Positions 40,083 through 48,721 of a stretch of DNA of 64,000 bases are shown one piece after another. The notes beneath the pieces are model-generated. The model saw only the letters and a list, made by a program, of their open reading frames with translations. It was not told the DNA's origin and did no database searches. The stretch lies in contig NZ_SJPX01000005.1 in NCBI RefSeq assembly GCF_007860175.1, positions 124,001 to 188,000 of the forward strand, written 5' to 3'. The position numbers and the translations under genes are program-made. The stretch comes from Rubripirellula reticaptiva. Its GTDB lineage: Bacteria > Planctomycetota > Planctomycetia > Pirellulales > Pirellulaceae. Position 1 is the first letter of the stretch, and the number at the start of each line of letters is the position of its first letter.

Positions 40083-43000
40083 TTAAGCAGCCAACGCTTT
40101 CTTTTCGCTTCGCTCAACCAACCACAACAAGATCGGGCTGGCCACGAAAACGGAACTGTAAGTACCGACGATCACACCGACGACTAACGAGAACGCGAAC
40201 GCGTGAATCCCGTCACCACCGAACCAGTACAACAGAATGACCACGATGAACGTGGTCAACGAAGTCAGCAACGTTCGGCTGAGCGTTTGATTGATCGACG
40301 TGTTGATCATATCGCTGGTCAGTCGAGGTGCCTTGCCCTTCGTTTCACGAATCCGGTCAAACACCACGATCGTATCGTTGAGCGAGTAACCGATGATCGT
40401 CAAGATCGCAGCGACAACGGTCAGACTGATTTTGAACGGGTCAATCAGCAAGAAACCGAGTGCATCCGCCAACCAATAGCTGATGGCGATCGCACCGAGC
40501 GTGATCAGCACGTCGTGCAGCAACGCAACCACAGCAGCGAATCCGTAGATCACTCGTTGGAATCGGAACCAGATGTATCCGATGATGCAAAGCAAGCTGG
40601 CGAACAGAGCACCCAATGCTCGACCGATCATGTCACCGGCGACTCGAGCACCCACGCTGCTGCTGCTGATCCAAACCGGATCGGCGTCCAGTGTGGACTT
40701 GAATGTTTCAAGAACCTTGTCAGCGTCAGCCGCGTTGATCGGCATGTCAACTTGCCATTTCTGGAACGTCAACGACGAATCGGCTGACCACTCGTCGCTG
40801 CCTTCGCCAATCGGAATGAGTTCGATTGACCGCTCGGCCAACGAAACGCCGGCCGTTTTGGCTGCCGCAATCAGCGACTCTTTCAACGTCGAACCGTTCA
40901 GCAGTCCGCCATTGGTTTCGCCTTCGACACCCAACTCGATGATCGCACTGCTGTTGTAAACCGTTTCATCAGCGGCTGCGTCCGCAGGTGCAGCGACATC
41001 GGTTTCAGCTTCGTCTTGTGCACGAGCGACCGCGAACATGACGCCGTTGTCGTCGGAAGCTTTGAAGAAGCTGTTCTCATTGCCGGCAGGCTTTACCGTA
41101 CCGGTCTTCGCAGCACCGGGGCTGATCGAAACGCTGTAGGTGACCAGCTTGACGCCTTCGGCCGCCTTGAACGCTTTCGCGACAGCCGCCTTCAACTCTT
41201 CGACCGTTTCGAATGACGAGTCGACTTTGTAGACCGTTCGATCGGCGACACCTTCCATCGTCACACCGTTGACGGTGTAGGGCACGTCTTCGGAACCCTT
41301 ATCGGTGACCTTCACCATTTCAGGCTTCACGATATTACGAACTTCATCCGTCTTTGTTGGTGTGTCCAATCGGAACTGGACCGACGAACCACCAGCAAAG
41401 TCGATGTCGAAAATACTCTCGCCACGAGCGAACAGTGACGCCAGCCCGATGCAAACGAGGATTGCCGAGCAAGCCAGTGCGAAGCGGCCCTTGCCCATGA
41501 AATCGATCCCGGCTTCACCCGACAACGACGATTTAAGCGAGTTCACGCCGTCCGACATACTCAGCGACAGGAAGCCACGGCGTTCGGCAAGGTCGAACAG
41601 GGTTCGAGAAACGTAAATCGCAGTGAACATCGAGAACACGATGCCCAAGATCAGAGTCACAGCAAAACCGCGAATTTGATCCGTACCAATCGCATACAAC
41701 ACGATCGCGGTGATCAACGTCGTCAAGTTAGCATCGACAATCGTGACAGTCGCCTTGGCGAAACCATTTCGAATTGCCATCCGAGCGGCAGCGCCCTTTT
41801 TCAGTTCTTCGCGGATCCGTTCAAAAATCAGCACGTTCGCGTCAACCGACATACCGACCGTCAAAACCAAACCGGCTAAACCAGGCAGGGTCAACGGTTG
41901 GTTGATCAACACCATCGTTGCCAAGATCATTCCCAAGTTCATGACCAACGCGATGCATGCGACCACGCCTGCAAAACGGTAATAAACCAGGATGAAGATC
42001 AAAACCAGAATCAGCGATGCCGAAATCGCCCAGACGCCCTTAGTGATCGTGTCCTTACCAAGCGTTGCGTCGATTTGATTTTCAGCAATCGGTTTCTTTG
42101 TCAGTGCGGCAGGCAACTGCCCCGCCTTCAAGATCTGAACCAGCGATTCGACTTCTTGGCGAGTGAACTTGCCCGTGATGCGACCTTCCTTGCGGATCGG
42201 CGACTGGATGCTTGGTGCCGACAACAAGTTATCATCCAGCACGATGCCCAAACGGCGAGTCCGTTGACCGATCGGTGCGTTGTTGGTTGTCAACACGAAG
42301 AATCGGTTGGATCCCGAATCGGTCAGATTGAACGCGACGGCAGGCGAACCCTTTTCGTCAAAGGTACTGGCCGCAAACGCTAGGTCTTCGCCAGTGATGT
42401 CGATCAAAGGATCAATAATCATCAGCGCTTCGATGCCCGACATGCCTTGCTGGTCAATGAACGCAGCGATCGCTGCCGCACCGTTCTCACCACGCAATTG
42501 GGCTGGCAAATTCAGAATGTCGCCCGTGTCAGGGTTCCGCAAAATCGCGTCGCCTACGTCAACTCGCAGCGGTCCAAGCTTGCCGTCTTGCTTTTCGCGA
42601 TCGACGTTCGCCCAGATGCCGACGACCGAGTTGTCGAGTCCAGGATCGCGAACGACTTCTTCCAATCGAGCGGCGCGCTCTTTTGACGCCGCCTGCTCCA
42701 TTGCCAGATTGATTTGTGGTTGGTGGTCGGATTGATTGGCAAGGATCGCGAAACGCAAAATACCGGCTTCTTCGACCAATCCCTTGATACGGTCAACTTC
42801 ACGCTGATCGACTTCGGGAACAATGATTTCGATTTGCGATTCACCGTAGGGGCGGATCACGATTTCTTGAGTGCCCGACGGGTTGATTCGGCGTGTCAGT
42901 GGCTCGACCAAGTCTTCCGACGTAATCTGCTGAATGTCATCGTCGCCGCCCGCATTCAACTTATTCGGGTCCATTTCGTAGACAAGGATCGTGCCCCCGC

Positions 43001-43349
43001 GAAGGTCAACGCCCAAACCTGGACGCGACCGCGCCAGCACGACTCCGCTGGCGATGATTGCCAACAGAATCCAGCCGAAACGAGTGCCGTAGGACGGCAT
43101 CTTGATCGACTTGGCCAGATAGTTGCCAATCACAAATGGTAAGATCAGAACCGCCAAAGCGATCGCGACGGCACCGTACTGCTCCCACGAAATGCCCTGC
43201 TCGGCAGCGCTGGTGGCGGCTTTGCTTGCCGCCGACGCTGCCAAATCCTGAGCAGCCGAAGCAGCCGTAGCTGGATCCGTTTGGGCCAAGTTAAAAAAGT
43301 TGAGGGCCGAGTCGGCAGAGACCAGATTGGTCATGAAAGAGCAGTCCAT
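40083..43349 (-). CDS. secDF: SecD/SecF fusion protein translocase subunit
   Basis: A 1088-residue fusion of SecD (about 1-620) and SecF (about 640-1088), parts of the Sec holocomplex that use the proton gradient to help pull proteins across the inner membrane. SecD signatures are 'GVDLRGGTILVYEMDP' after the first long helix, 'GMSVDANVLIFERIREELKKG' and the ALTKKPIAENQIDATLG block. SecF signatures are FDIDFAGGSSVQF and 'GYSLNDTIVVFDRIRE'. Several large Ala/Asp-rich insertions make it longer than typical SecD plus SecF. It follows yajC by 92 bp in the same direction. The N-terminal start (43349 or 43334) is uncertain. Confidence 0.93.
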   Translation of the reverse strand: MDCSFMTNLVSADSALNFFNLAQTDPATAASAAQDLAASAASKAATSAAEQGISWEQYGAVAIALAVLILPFVIGNYLAKSIKMPSYGTRFGWILLAIIASGVVLARSRPGLGVDLRGGTILVYEMDPNKLNAGGDDDIQQITSEDLVEPLTRRINPSGTQEIVIRPYGESQIEIIVPEVDQREVDRIKGLVEEAGILRFAILANQSDHQPQINLAMEQAASKERAARLEEVVRDPGLDNSVVGIWANVDREKQDGKLGPLRVDVGDAILRNPDTGDILNLPAQLRGENGAAAIAAFIDQQGMSGIEALMIIDPLIDITGEDLAFAASTFDEKGSPAVAFNLTDSGSNRFFVLTTNNAPIGQRTRRLGIVLDDNLLSAPSIQSPIRKEGRITGKFTRQEVESLVQILKAGQLPAALTKKPIAENQIDATLGKDTITKGVWAISASLILVLIFILVYYRFAGVVACIALVMNLGMILATMVLINQPLTLPGLAGLVLTVGMSVDANVLIFERIREELKKGAAARMAIRNGFAKATVTIVDANLTTLITAIVLYAIGTDQIRGFAVTLILGIVFSMFTAIYVSRTLFDLAERRGFLSLSMSDGVNSLKSSLSGEAGIDFMGKGRFALACSAILVCIGLASLFARGESIFDIDFAGGSSVQFRLDTPTKTDEVRNIVKPEMVKVTDKGSEDVPYTVNGVTMEGVADRTVYKVDSSFETVEELKAAVAKAFKAAEGVKLVTYSVSISPGAAKTGTVKPAGNENSFFKASDDNGVMFAVARAQDEAETDVAAPADAAADETVYNSSAIIELGVEGETNGGLLNGSTLKESLIAAAKTAGVSLAERSIELIPIGEGSDEWSADSSLTFQKWQVDMPINAADADKVLETFKSTLDADPVWISSSSVGARVAGDMIGRALGALFASLLCIIGYIWFRFQRVIYGFAAVVALLHDVLITLGAIAISYWLADALGFLLIDPFKISLTVVAAILTIIGYSLNDTIVVFDRIRETKGKAPRLTSDMINTSINQTLSRTLLTSLTTFIVVILLYWFGGDGIHAFAFSLVVGVIVGTYSSVFVASPILLWLVERSEKKALAA

Positions 43350-43441
43350 CGTTTTCTTGTATCGGGATCGGTGGGGGGAGGGCTCGTCGTGTCCTTCGCG
43401 GCGTCAGGTCAATCGCATCACAGCGGAGACCTCATACGCTG

Positions 43442-43873
43442 CTATTTCGCGTTCGAGCCGTCTTCCTTGGATTGGTCGGAATTGTTTTCTTTGCCGGATG
43501 TTTCTTTGTCGGTCACGATCCGCGAAATCGCTGATCGGTTGACTTTGATTCGTGTGTTGGCGTTTTCGTCGATTCGCAATGTTACCACGTCGCTGTCAGG
43601 TGAAACCGCCGCGACAACCGCGTGAATGCCGCCAATCGTGACGACTCGGTCGTTCTTTTTGATCGCCGACATCAACTTTGCTTCGTCCGATTTGCGTCGG
43701 CGCTCCGGTGCAATGACGATGAAGTAGAACAGGAACAGAAGCCCGGCAGGCAAAAGGAACGGCGACAGAAAATCACCAGGTCCGCCGGACGGCGCCGCAC
43801 CCGCCGGAGCAGCACCGGCACCACCACCTGCGTCTTGCGCCAGTAGTTGCAGGTCCAGTGCATACCGATTCAT
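43442..43873 (-). CDS. yajC: Preprotein translocase subunit YajC
   Basis: A 143-residue small membrane protein of the SecDF-YajC complex. A Gly/Ala/Pro-rich N-terminus precedes one membrane helix (about residues 39-58), then the YajC block 'KLMSAIKKNDRVVTIGGIHA'. The C-terminus is an acidic/Lys-rich tail. The longer frame from 44002 is not supported; the ATG at 43873 gives the family-like N-terminus MNRYALDLQLLAQ. It heads the yajC-secDF pair. Confidence 0.93.
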   Translation of the reverse strand: MNRYALDLQLLAQDAGGGAGAAPAGAAPSGGPGDFLSPFLLPAGLLFLFYFIVIAPERRRKSDEAKLMSAIKKNDRVVTIGGIHAVVAAVSPDSDVVTLRIDENANTRIKVNRSAISRIVTDKETSGKENNSDQSKEDGSNAK

Positions 43874-44050
43874 GATGCGAACGATCAACAAACGACAACG
43901 CCTTGCATTGAGTGGTCCTTTGAACGCAACTTTCGAGTACGAAATTGCTAGAAAGTTGCCGGGCAAAGGGATTAGAGGATGCGGCATGATATGGATACGC
44001 AAAAATCGTCACAACCCCAGCACAACAAAGGGAGTTAGGATTCACCGATA
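43874..44050. promoter_or_regulatory. Divergent control region with 9-bp inverted repeat
   Basis: GCAACTTTC at 43926-43934 and GAAAGTTGC at 43951-43959 are exact reverse complements with a 16-bp spacer. The repeat lies 53 bp upstream of the yajC start codon and about 90 bp upstream of the aminotransferase gene on the other strand. It may be an operator or a leader hairpin of the yajC transcript. Confidence 0.35.
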
Positions 44051-45133
44051 ATGCTTGACCTTCCGGCCTGGCCGCCCCTGTGGCCCTCGATCTCGGCAGC
44101 CGCGTTCGACTGTGTCAATTCAGGCGACTGGGGACGATACGACTCGGCCGCCGTCACTCAATTGCAGTCTCGACTGACCCAAATGACCGGTTCCGCGACC
44201 GCTCGAACCTGCTGCAGCGGGTCGGCGGCGGTCGAACTGGCGTTGCGCGCCGCCGGTGTTGGACCGGGCGACGAAGTCATCACGGCGGCCTTCGACTACC
44301 CCGGCAATGTCCGCGCCATCGAACTGATCGGCGGAAAACCAGTGCTAGCGGACGTGGCCAGCGGTACACCATGCCTGGACCTTACCAGCGTCGAAGCAGC
44401 GGCGTCCCCTTTGGTCAAAGCCGTCGTCGCATCCCACCTGTTTGGCGTGCCAGCCGACGTGGTCGAACTGAAACGTATCTGCGAAGACCGCGGCTGGTTC
44501 CTGATCGAGGACGCTTGTCAGGTCGCGGGGATGCAGATCGGAGCGATGCAGATCGAAGGTCGCGCCGCCGGCTCGATCGGTCATTTCGGAACCTGGTCGA
44601 CCGGCGGCAGCAAACTGATCACCTGTGGCAGCGGCGGAGTCATCTTTGCTAGCGATGATCGGTCAGCGGCTCGCCTGAATCCGATCCTCGATCGGCCCAG
44701 CGACGCGTTCGCGATGCCGCCGCTGGCCGCCGCGATGGTCTTGCCGCAACTCGATCGGCTGGACGAAATGAACGGGCGTCGCAGCGAAACGGCGGTCTTC
44801 ATTCGCGACCACGTATTGCCTGAACAAACAAACTGGACCTGGGAAAGCGGCGACCGAGACAAATCGGCGTTCTACAAAGTCGCCTTCACTGTCGAATCGA
44901 CTGAGCGGCGAGAAACGATCATCGCCAAGGCCGGGCAAGTCGGCTTGCCAATCGGCGTTGGATTCAGGTCGCTGGCCGGCACCAGCACGCGGCGATGCCG
45001 CAAACCGGTGCCGCTGGATCGGTCACAAATGCTCGGCGAGCGACTAATGGTGCTGGACCACCGAGCACTGATGATCCCGCCGGACCGCTGGGACGAGCTT
45101 GCCAGTGCATTCGCAAAGCTGGTAAAGAAGTAA
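44051..45133 (+). CDS. DegT/DnrJ/EryC1/StrS-family aminotransferase
   Basis: A 360-residue PLP enzyme. The fold is recognised from 'CCSGSAAVELALRAAGVGPGDEVITAAF'-type blocks: SGSAAVELALRAAGVGPGDE near residue 57 and LIEDACQVAGMQ near residue 155 with the PLP-binding Asp. The Schiff-base lysine is probably that in 'TWSTGGSKLITCGSGGV' near residue 191, in a slightly unusual context. Members transfer an amino group to keto-sugars, usually UDP- or dTDP-linked. No sugar-nucleotide genes lie next to it. A GnnB-like role in making diamino-sugars for lipid A is possible, but only by weak association (see findings). Confidence 0.82.
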   Translation: MLDLPAWPPLWPSISAAAFDCVNSGDWGRYDSAAVTQLQSRLTQMTGSATARTCCSGSAAVELALRAAGVGPGDEVITAAFDYPGNVRAIELIGGKPVLADVASGTPCLDLTSVEAAASPLVKAVVASHLFGVPADVVELKRICEDRGWFLIEDACQVAGMQIGAMQIEGRAAGSIGHFGTWSTGGSKLITCGSGGVIFASDDRSAARLNPILDRPSDAFAMPPLAAAMVLPQLDRLDEMNGRRSETAVFIRDHVLPEQTNWTWESGDRDKSAFYKVAFTVESTERRETIIAKAGQVGLPIGVGFRSLAGTSTRRCRKPVPLDRSQMLGERLMVLDHRALMIPPDRWDELASAFAKLVKK

Positions 45134-45188
45134 CGTGAACAACGATCTGCCCCAAATGAACGTCGCACGACGAGGAAACGATTGAGAA

Positions 45189-45872
45189 ATGGAAACGACG
45201 CTCCATCATCAACTGAAACTCGGTTACGCCGACGATCCTTCGCAAACCGAAGTCGTCTTGGGCAGCTACCGCATCGACGCGATCCGGCGCTGTGGAAATT
45301 CCGGCGATGAACTGATCGAAGTCCAGTGCGCGTCGCTCTCCGCGATTCGCGACAAGTGCCGCGACCTGCTGAAACGACACACTCTGCGCGTCGTCAAACC
45401 CATCGTCATCCGAACTCGAATCATCAAGTTGGCCAAGCGTGATGGCCCGATCAAGTCGCGACGACTGAGCCCGAAACGCGGCAGCGTGCTAAACGTTTTT
45501 GACGAACTGATCTACTTCACTCGAGTGTTCCCGCACACAAACTTGACCATCGAAGTGCCGCTGATTCACGTCGAAGAACACCGTGTGCCGAGCACCAAAA
45601 AACGGCGACGAAGTTGGCACAAAGACTACACCGTCGCCGACGTCAAACTTGAATCAATCGCCAGTGTGATCGAACTGAAAAAACCAGCGGACCTACTGTC
45701 GCTACTGGATCTTCCCGACGACATCACGTCGTTCAATACGGCCGAACTCGCCTCTGCAATCGACCGCCCAAGATGGCACGCCCAACAGATCGCGTACGTG
45801 CTAAGAAAAACCGGCGCGATCGACCAAACCAGCCGCAACATCAAAGGCGTCGTGTACCAACGGGCAGCCTAA
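45189..45872 (+). CDS. Unknown protein, possibly with a restriction-endonuclease-like fold
   Basis: A 227-residue soluble protein. The N-terminus reads METTLHHQLKLGYADD, then 'EVVLGSYRIDAI' and 'ELIEVQCASLSAIRDK'. The pattern D-x(n)-E-x-Q after a beta hairpin resembles the PD-(D/E)XK nuclease core, and the first helix with HHQLK resembles its N-terminal helix. It may correspond to DUF8091, a planctomycete family; I am not certain. The C-terminal half is basic (TKKRRRSWHKDY), followed by a small helical domain resembling a winged helix (residues about 165-225). It may be co-transcribed with the aminotransferase 55 bp upstream, without obvious functional link. Confidence 0.6.
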   Translation: METTLHHQLKLGYADDPSQTEVVLGSYRIDAIRRCGNSGDELIEVQCASLSAIRDKCRDLLKRHTLRVVKPIVIRTRIIKLAKRDGPIKSRRLSPKRGSVLNVFDELIYFTRVFPHTNLTIEVPLIHVEEHRVPSTKKRRRSWHKDYTVADVKLESIASVIELKKPADLLSLLDLPDDITSFNTAELASAIDRPRWHAQQIAYVLRKTGAIDQTSRNIKGVVYQRAA

Positions 45873-45882
45873 AACGCGGCCT

Positions 45883-46101
45883 TCACTTCGTCAAAATCAG
45901 CTTGCCTTGGCGGGTGCTTTGCAGGCGATAGAGCTTGTTCTCGTACTCGATCCAAACCTCGTCGCCACAGCGTGCTAGGTCGCTGAAACGCAGGATCTTG
46001 CGAGCCGAATTTTCGGCTCCGGAAGGTGTCGCAGGTTTTATCCCTGGCGCCTTTCCAGACGCGGTCGGTTCGTTCGGATTGGCGTCGCGCTGGGATGACA
46101 T
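45883..46101 (-). CDS. hemP: HemP-like small protein (hemin uptake family)
   Basis: A 72-residue protein whose C-terminal part matches the HemP family: an 'ILRFSDLARCGDEVWIEY' segment, then ENKLYRLQSTRQGKLILTK, the family's typical ending. HemP proteins are small, iron-regulated and lie in haem/siderophore uptake loci; in some bacteria they act as transcriptional activators of haem receptor genes. The start at 46101 is chosen because it gives a usual family length; a start at 46194 would add 31 residues. A Fur-box-like palindrome lies about 210 bp upstream. No haem receptor gene is nearby. Confidence 0.75.
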   Translation of the reverse strand: MSSQRDANPNEPTASGKAPGIKPATPSGAENSARKILRFSDLARCGDEVWIEYENKLYRLQSTRQGKLILTK

Positions 46102-46508
46102 GGGAACAGTCAAAGGGTTGGAAAAAGTTGCCCTGGCCGCGTTGTTGCGAACCGCTCTCAATAAGAAACTGGCTCCAGCGATTTTTGTCAACATTCATTG
46201 CGAAAAAAATATCGCCGTAATTTGCGGGACGAAAAGGTGCCCGTGAAATTTCCTCTGCCGAAATTCGGTCCCGACGGGCTTTTCGGCCAGAGCGATCCAG
46301 ACTAGAATCCCGCTTGTTGAGACTCATTCTCAACAGCCTTCCAAGGTAGCAAGCCAGGCAAAGCGACGTCCGGTGCGAAGCGAGACTTCTCCGCTTTACG
46401 ACCGACGTTCGCCATCTGACCCAGCGAGCAAGACAGAAGCATCGCACCGAGTTGCATTGGGCAACGAATCGGGCGTTTTTCGTGACTTGTTTTGCAGAGG
46501 CCTGTGCT
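46102..46508. other. Divergent intergenic region between hemP and the PEP-CTERM/DUF1559 gene
   Basis: This 407-bp gap carries the Fur-box-like palindrome at 46315-46335 and a possible rightward -10 element TAGAAT at 46303-46308. The 12-mer CCTCTGCCGAAA at 46252-46263 also occurs at 23621-23632 in another intergenic region. A longer leftward frame over this stretch has no family resemblance and was not accepted. Confidence 0.5.
46315..46335. promoter_or_regulatory. Fur-box-like operator
   Basis: TGTTGAGA and TCTCAACA are exact inverted repeats separated by CTCAT, giving a TTGAGAnnnnnTCTCAA core that fits the TGAGAnnnnnTCTCA type of Fur recognition. The site lies 7 bp after a TAGAAT hexamer on the rightward strand, and TTGAGA could act as a -35 for the leftward hemP transcript. 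It could therefore repress both divergent genes when iron is sufficient. Binding is inferred, not shown. Confidence 0.55.
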
Positions 46509-48251
46509 ATGCAGTGGTGTCGTTTTCTGTGGGTGCCTTTGGCGATTAGTTTCGCCTGGTTGATCCCCACCTCGGTCGCAAACGCGGCTATCTATGTCCC
46601 CGGTGAATCAGTGCCGGATATTACCGGCGAAGTGTTCGGCTGGTCGCCGTCGTCGACCGACAGCAGTTTTGCGTTTTGGGATCGCTTCGATGGATTCGCC
46701 GGTGGATCGGCTCCCGGTTTCCTACCGGCGGGAACTTCTCCATCGGCTGACAGCAATTTCGCCGGCGCCGGATTACCCAGCTTACTGACGTTCGATTCAA
46801 ACCAATCTCTAGCGTCCAGCGGAAACGCATACGGCGGCTTATTCGGTCCCGGCGATGATTCGACTTTCGTCACCGACGCTTTCGCCACTGTTCGATCGGG
46901 AACCACCGGCGGCGGATTCACTCGCATCGTCGCTCAGTTCGAAACGCTCGGCTCGGAACTCGATTATTCGTCGATCTTGCTCAGCTCGTCGGCGCTTACC
47001 GAAGGCACCATCGCACCAAGCTTTGCGATCGAAACAGAACGAGTTTCGCTCGGCGGCACATTTGGCGGCGAAGGCGTCAGCTATCTGGCTCTTTGGGACT
47101 TGGATTCGTCGCAAGCTGAATACCGGTTCGATTTCGCGGCTCAATCCAGCAGCATGTCGCTCGATCAGTTTCGCATCGACACGTTCACGCAAAACACGTC
47201 GTTCATCACTCCGTCGGCCGTTCCCGAACCGAGCAGCTTGGCAGTCCTAGGTTTAATCGCCGGCGGATTTGCCATGCGTCGCAAACGTCAACGAACCACT
47301 CGACGTTCATCACATCCCCGTACCGCATTCACGTTGATCGAACTGCTTGTGGTGATTGCGATCATTGGCATTCTGATTGGCTTGCTGCTGCCAGGCGTGC
47401 AAGCGGCTCGCGAAGCCGCACGTCGAATGTCGTGCAGCAACAATCTGAAACAGATCGGGTTGGCGATGCACAACTACAACGATGTCAATCGAAGATTGCC
47501 GCCCAGCGCGATGGGCATTCGCGTCAGCGGCACCACCCGACAACCCGTGCAACGCGCTGGCCTGACGGCATTCGTGTCGATTCTGCCCTATGTCGAACAG
47601 GCGGACCTGTTCGAACAATTCGACATCAGTGCCGATGCTTGGTCGCCTCAAAACGAAGCAACCGCCAAACGAACGCCGCCAGTTTATCGGTGCCCATCCA
47701 TGTCGCTGCCCGACAGCGGTGGAACGCCGGACGGCTATTCCAGCTATGCACTTTCGACGGGCACAAAAAAGTACCGCAACCAAATCCACAACGGTGCGAT
47801 TGTCGATTCGATGAACGTGTTTCGTGGCGAACGAGTAACGGCTGGACTGGCCGACTCGGTATCGTGGTTGCCCTGGGTAACCGTGGACGACATCTCTAAC
47901 GCCGACGGAACGACCAACACACTGATGGTCGGTGAATTTGGCGTTCAGGTTCGCGAAACATCGTCCTTGCCGTTCCCGTATCCGGGTTCCGGAGGCGAGA
48001 GCGCGGGCAAGTGGGCCATCAGCTATCCGTATCACTCGGCCGCTTCGACGTTTGGCAAGTTCAATGCAAAAGAAATTTCGCTGTTCGACATTCCTTCGTA
48101 CGAATCATTTCGCGGCCCTCATGCCGCCGGCGTACAGTTCGTACTCAGTGACGGCAGCGTACGTTTCCTGACGGAATCAGTCGACGCTGTCACCCTGCAG
48201 CGTTTGACCGCACGTAACGACGGCGAAGTGATCGACCAAGAACCATGGTAA
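46509..48251 (+). CDS. In-frame fusion of a PEP-CTERM protein and a DUF1559 prepilin-like protein
   Basis: A 580-residue continuous frame. Residues 1-24 are a signal peptide. Residues about 25-230 are a Ser/Gly/Phe-rich secreted domain. Residues about 233-262 form a full PEP-CTERM signal: [18 protein letters not shown] and then [12 protein letters not shown]. Directly after it, residues about 272-300 form a type IV prepilin-like leader and helix ([20 protein letters not shown]). DUF1559 follows with '[19 protein letters not shown]' and its C-terminal H-X9-DG block ('[16 protein letters not shown]'). DUF1559 genes normally start just before such a basic leader, and Met256 (ATG 47274) would give exactly that. 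The gene may therefore make one fusion, or two products. Its TAA overlaps the next gene by 7 bp. Confidence 0.85.
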   Translation: MQWCRFLWVPLAISFAWLIPTSVANAAIYVPGESVPDITGEVFGWSPSSTDSSFAFWDRFDGFAGGSAPGFLPAGTSPSADSNFAGAGLPSLLTFDSNQSLASSGNAYGGLFGPGDDSTFVTDAFATVRSGTTGGGFTRIVAQFETLGSELDYSSILLSSSALTEGTIAPSFAIETERVSLGGTFGGEGVSYLALWDLDSSQAEYRFDFAAQSSSMSLDQFRIDTFTQNTSFITPSAVPEPSSLAVLGLIAGGFAMRRKRQRTTRRSSHPRTAFTLIELLVVIAIIGILIGLLLPGVQAAREAARRMSCSNNLKQIGLAMHNYNDVNRRLPPSAMGIRVSGTTRQPVQRAGLTAFVSILPYVEQADLFEQFDISADAWSPQNEATAKRTPPVYRCPSMSLPDSGGTPDGYSSYALSTGTKKYRNQIHNGAIVDSMNVFRGERVTAGLADSVSWLPWVTVDDISNADGTTNTLMVGEFGVQVRETSSLPFPYPGSGGESAGKWAISYPYHSAASTFGKFNAKEISLFDIPSYESFRGPHAAGVQFVLSDGSVRFLTESVDAVTLQRLTARNDGEVIDQEPW

Positions 48252-48673
48252 ACATTCGCGTCATAAGCCTAATGCTGCTGATTGTTTGCCTGGTTAGCCT
48301 GGTCGGCTGCAGTAGCGGCCACGAGTCAACCGTTACGGCCAATGGAATTCTAAGTGTCCGCGGCAAACCACTATCGGGAGCCGTCATAACACTGGAACCG
48401 ATGTCCGGCACGACTGGCCCAAACGCCTCCGTTCCGGTTTTCGGCGGCAAATTCAGTGTACCAGCAACCGCCGACCTGCACGGCGGAACCTACCGCGTAC
48501 GCGTTGCGATGATTCCGCGTGAATTGTGCAAAGGACTGCCCGCCGAACAGGCCGCGCTGCTGCCGCCCGCCGACACCATGATTGACCCGGCGTTTGACGC
48601 CAACAGCCAACTGGTTTGCGAACTAAAACCAGATCACTCGAACTCGCTGAAATTTGAAGTTGAGTTCCTATAG
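48245..48673 (+). CDS. Small lipoprotein, carboxypeptidase-regulatory-like fold
   Basis: A 142-residue lipoprotein. Signal peptide with lipobox LVGC at about residues 19-22. The mature part, with '[20 protein letters not shown]' and '[14 protein letters not shown]', is typical of small planctomycete lipoproteins with a beta-sandwich related to carboxypeptidase regulatory domains. The gene begins ATGGTAA within the stop of the fusion gene (7-bp overlap), so translation is coupled. In planctomycetes such lipoproteins very often follow DUF1559 genes, which suggests a joint function at the cell surface. Function unknown. Confidence 0.8.
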   Translation: MVNIRVISLMLLIVCLVSLVGCSSGHESTVTANGILSVRGKPLSGAVITLEPMSGTTGPNASVPVFGGKFSVPATADLHGGTYRVRVAMIPRELCKGLPAEQAALLPPADTMIDPAFDANSQLVCELKPDHSNSLKFEVEFL

Positions 48674-48721
48674 CCCGACAATGCGACTATCGCACCCACC
48701 CATTCAATCCTGAAAGAAACC

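Noticed and set aside
46252-46263. 12-mer CCTCTGCCGAAA shared with 23621-23632
   Set aside because: Two copies of a 12-mer in 64 kb is suggestive but not enough to define a repeat family; noted only in the intergenic entry.
45869-46570. 233-residue leftward frame overlapping the HemP-like gene
   Set aside because: The HemP-like protein in another frame has a recognisable family ending; this frame has none and also covers the Fur-like site.
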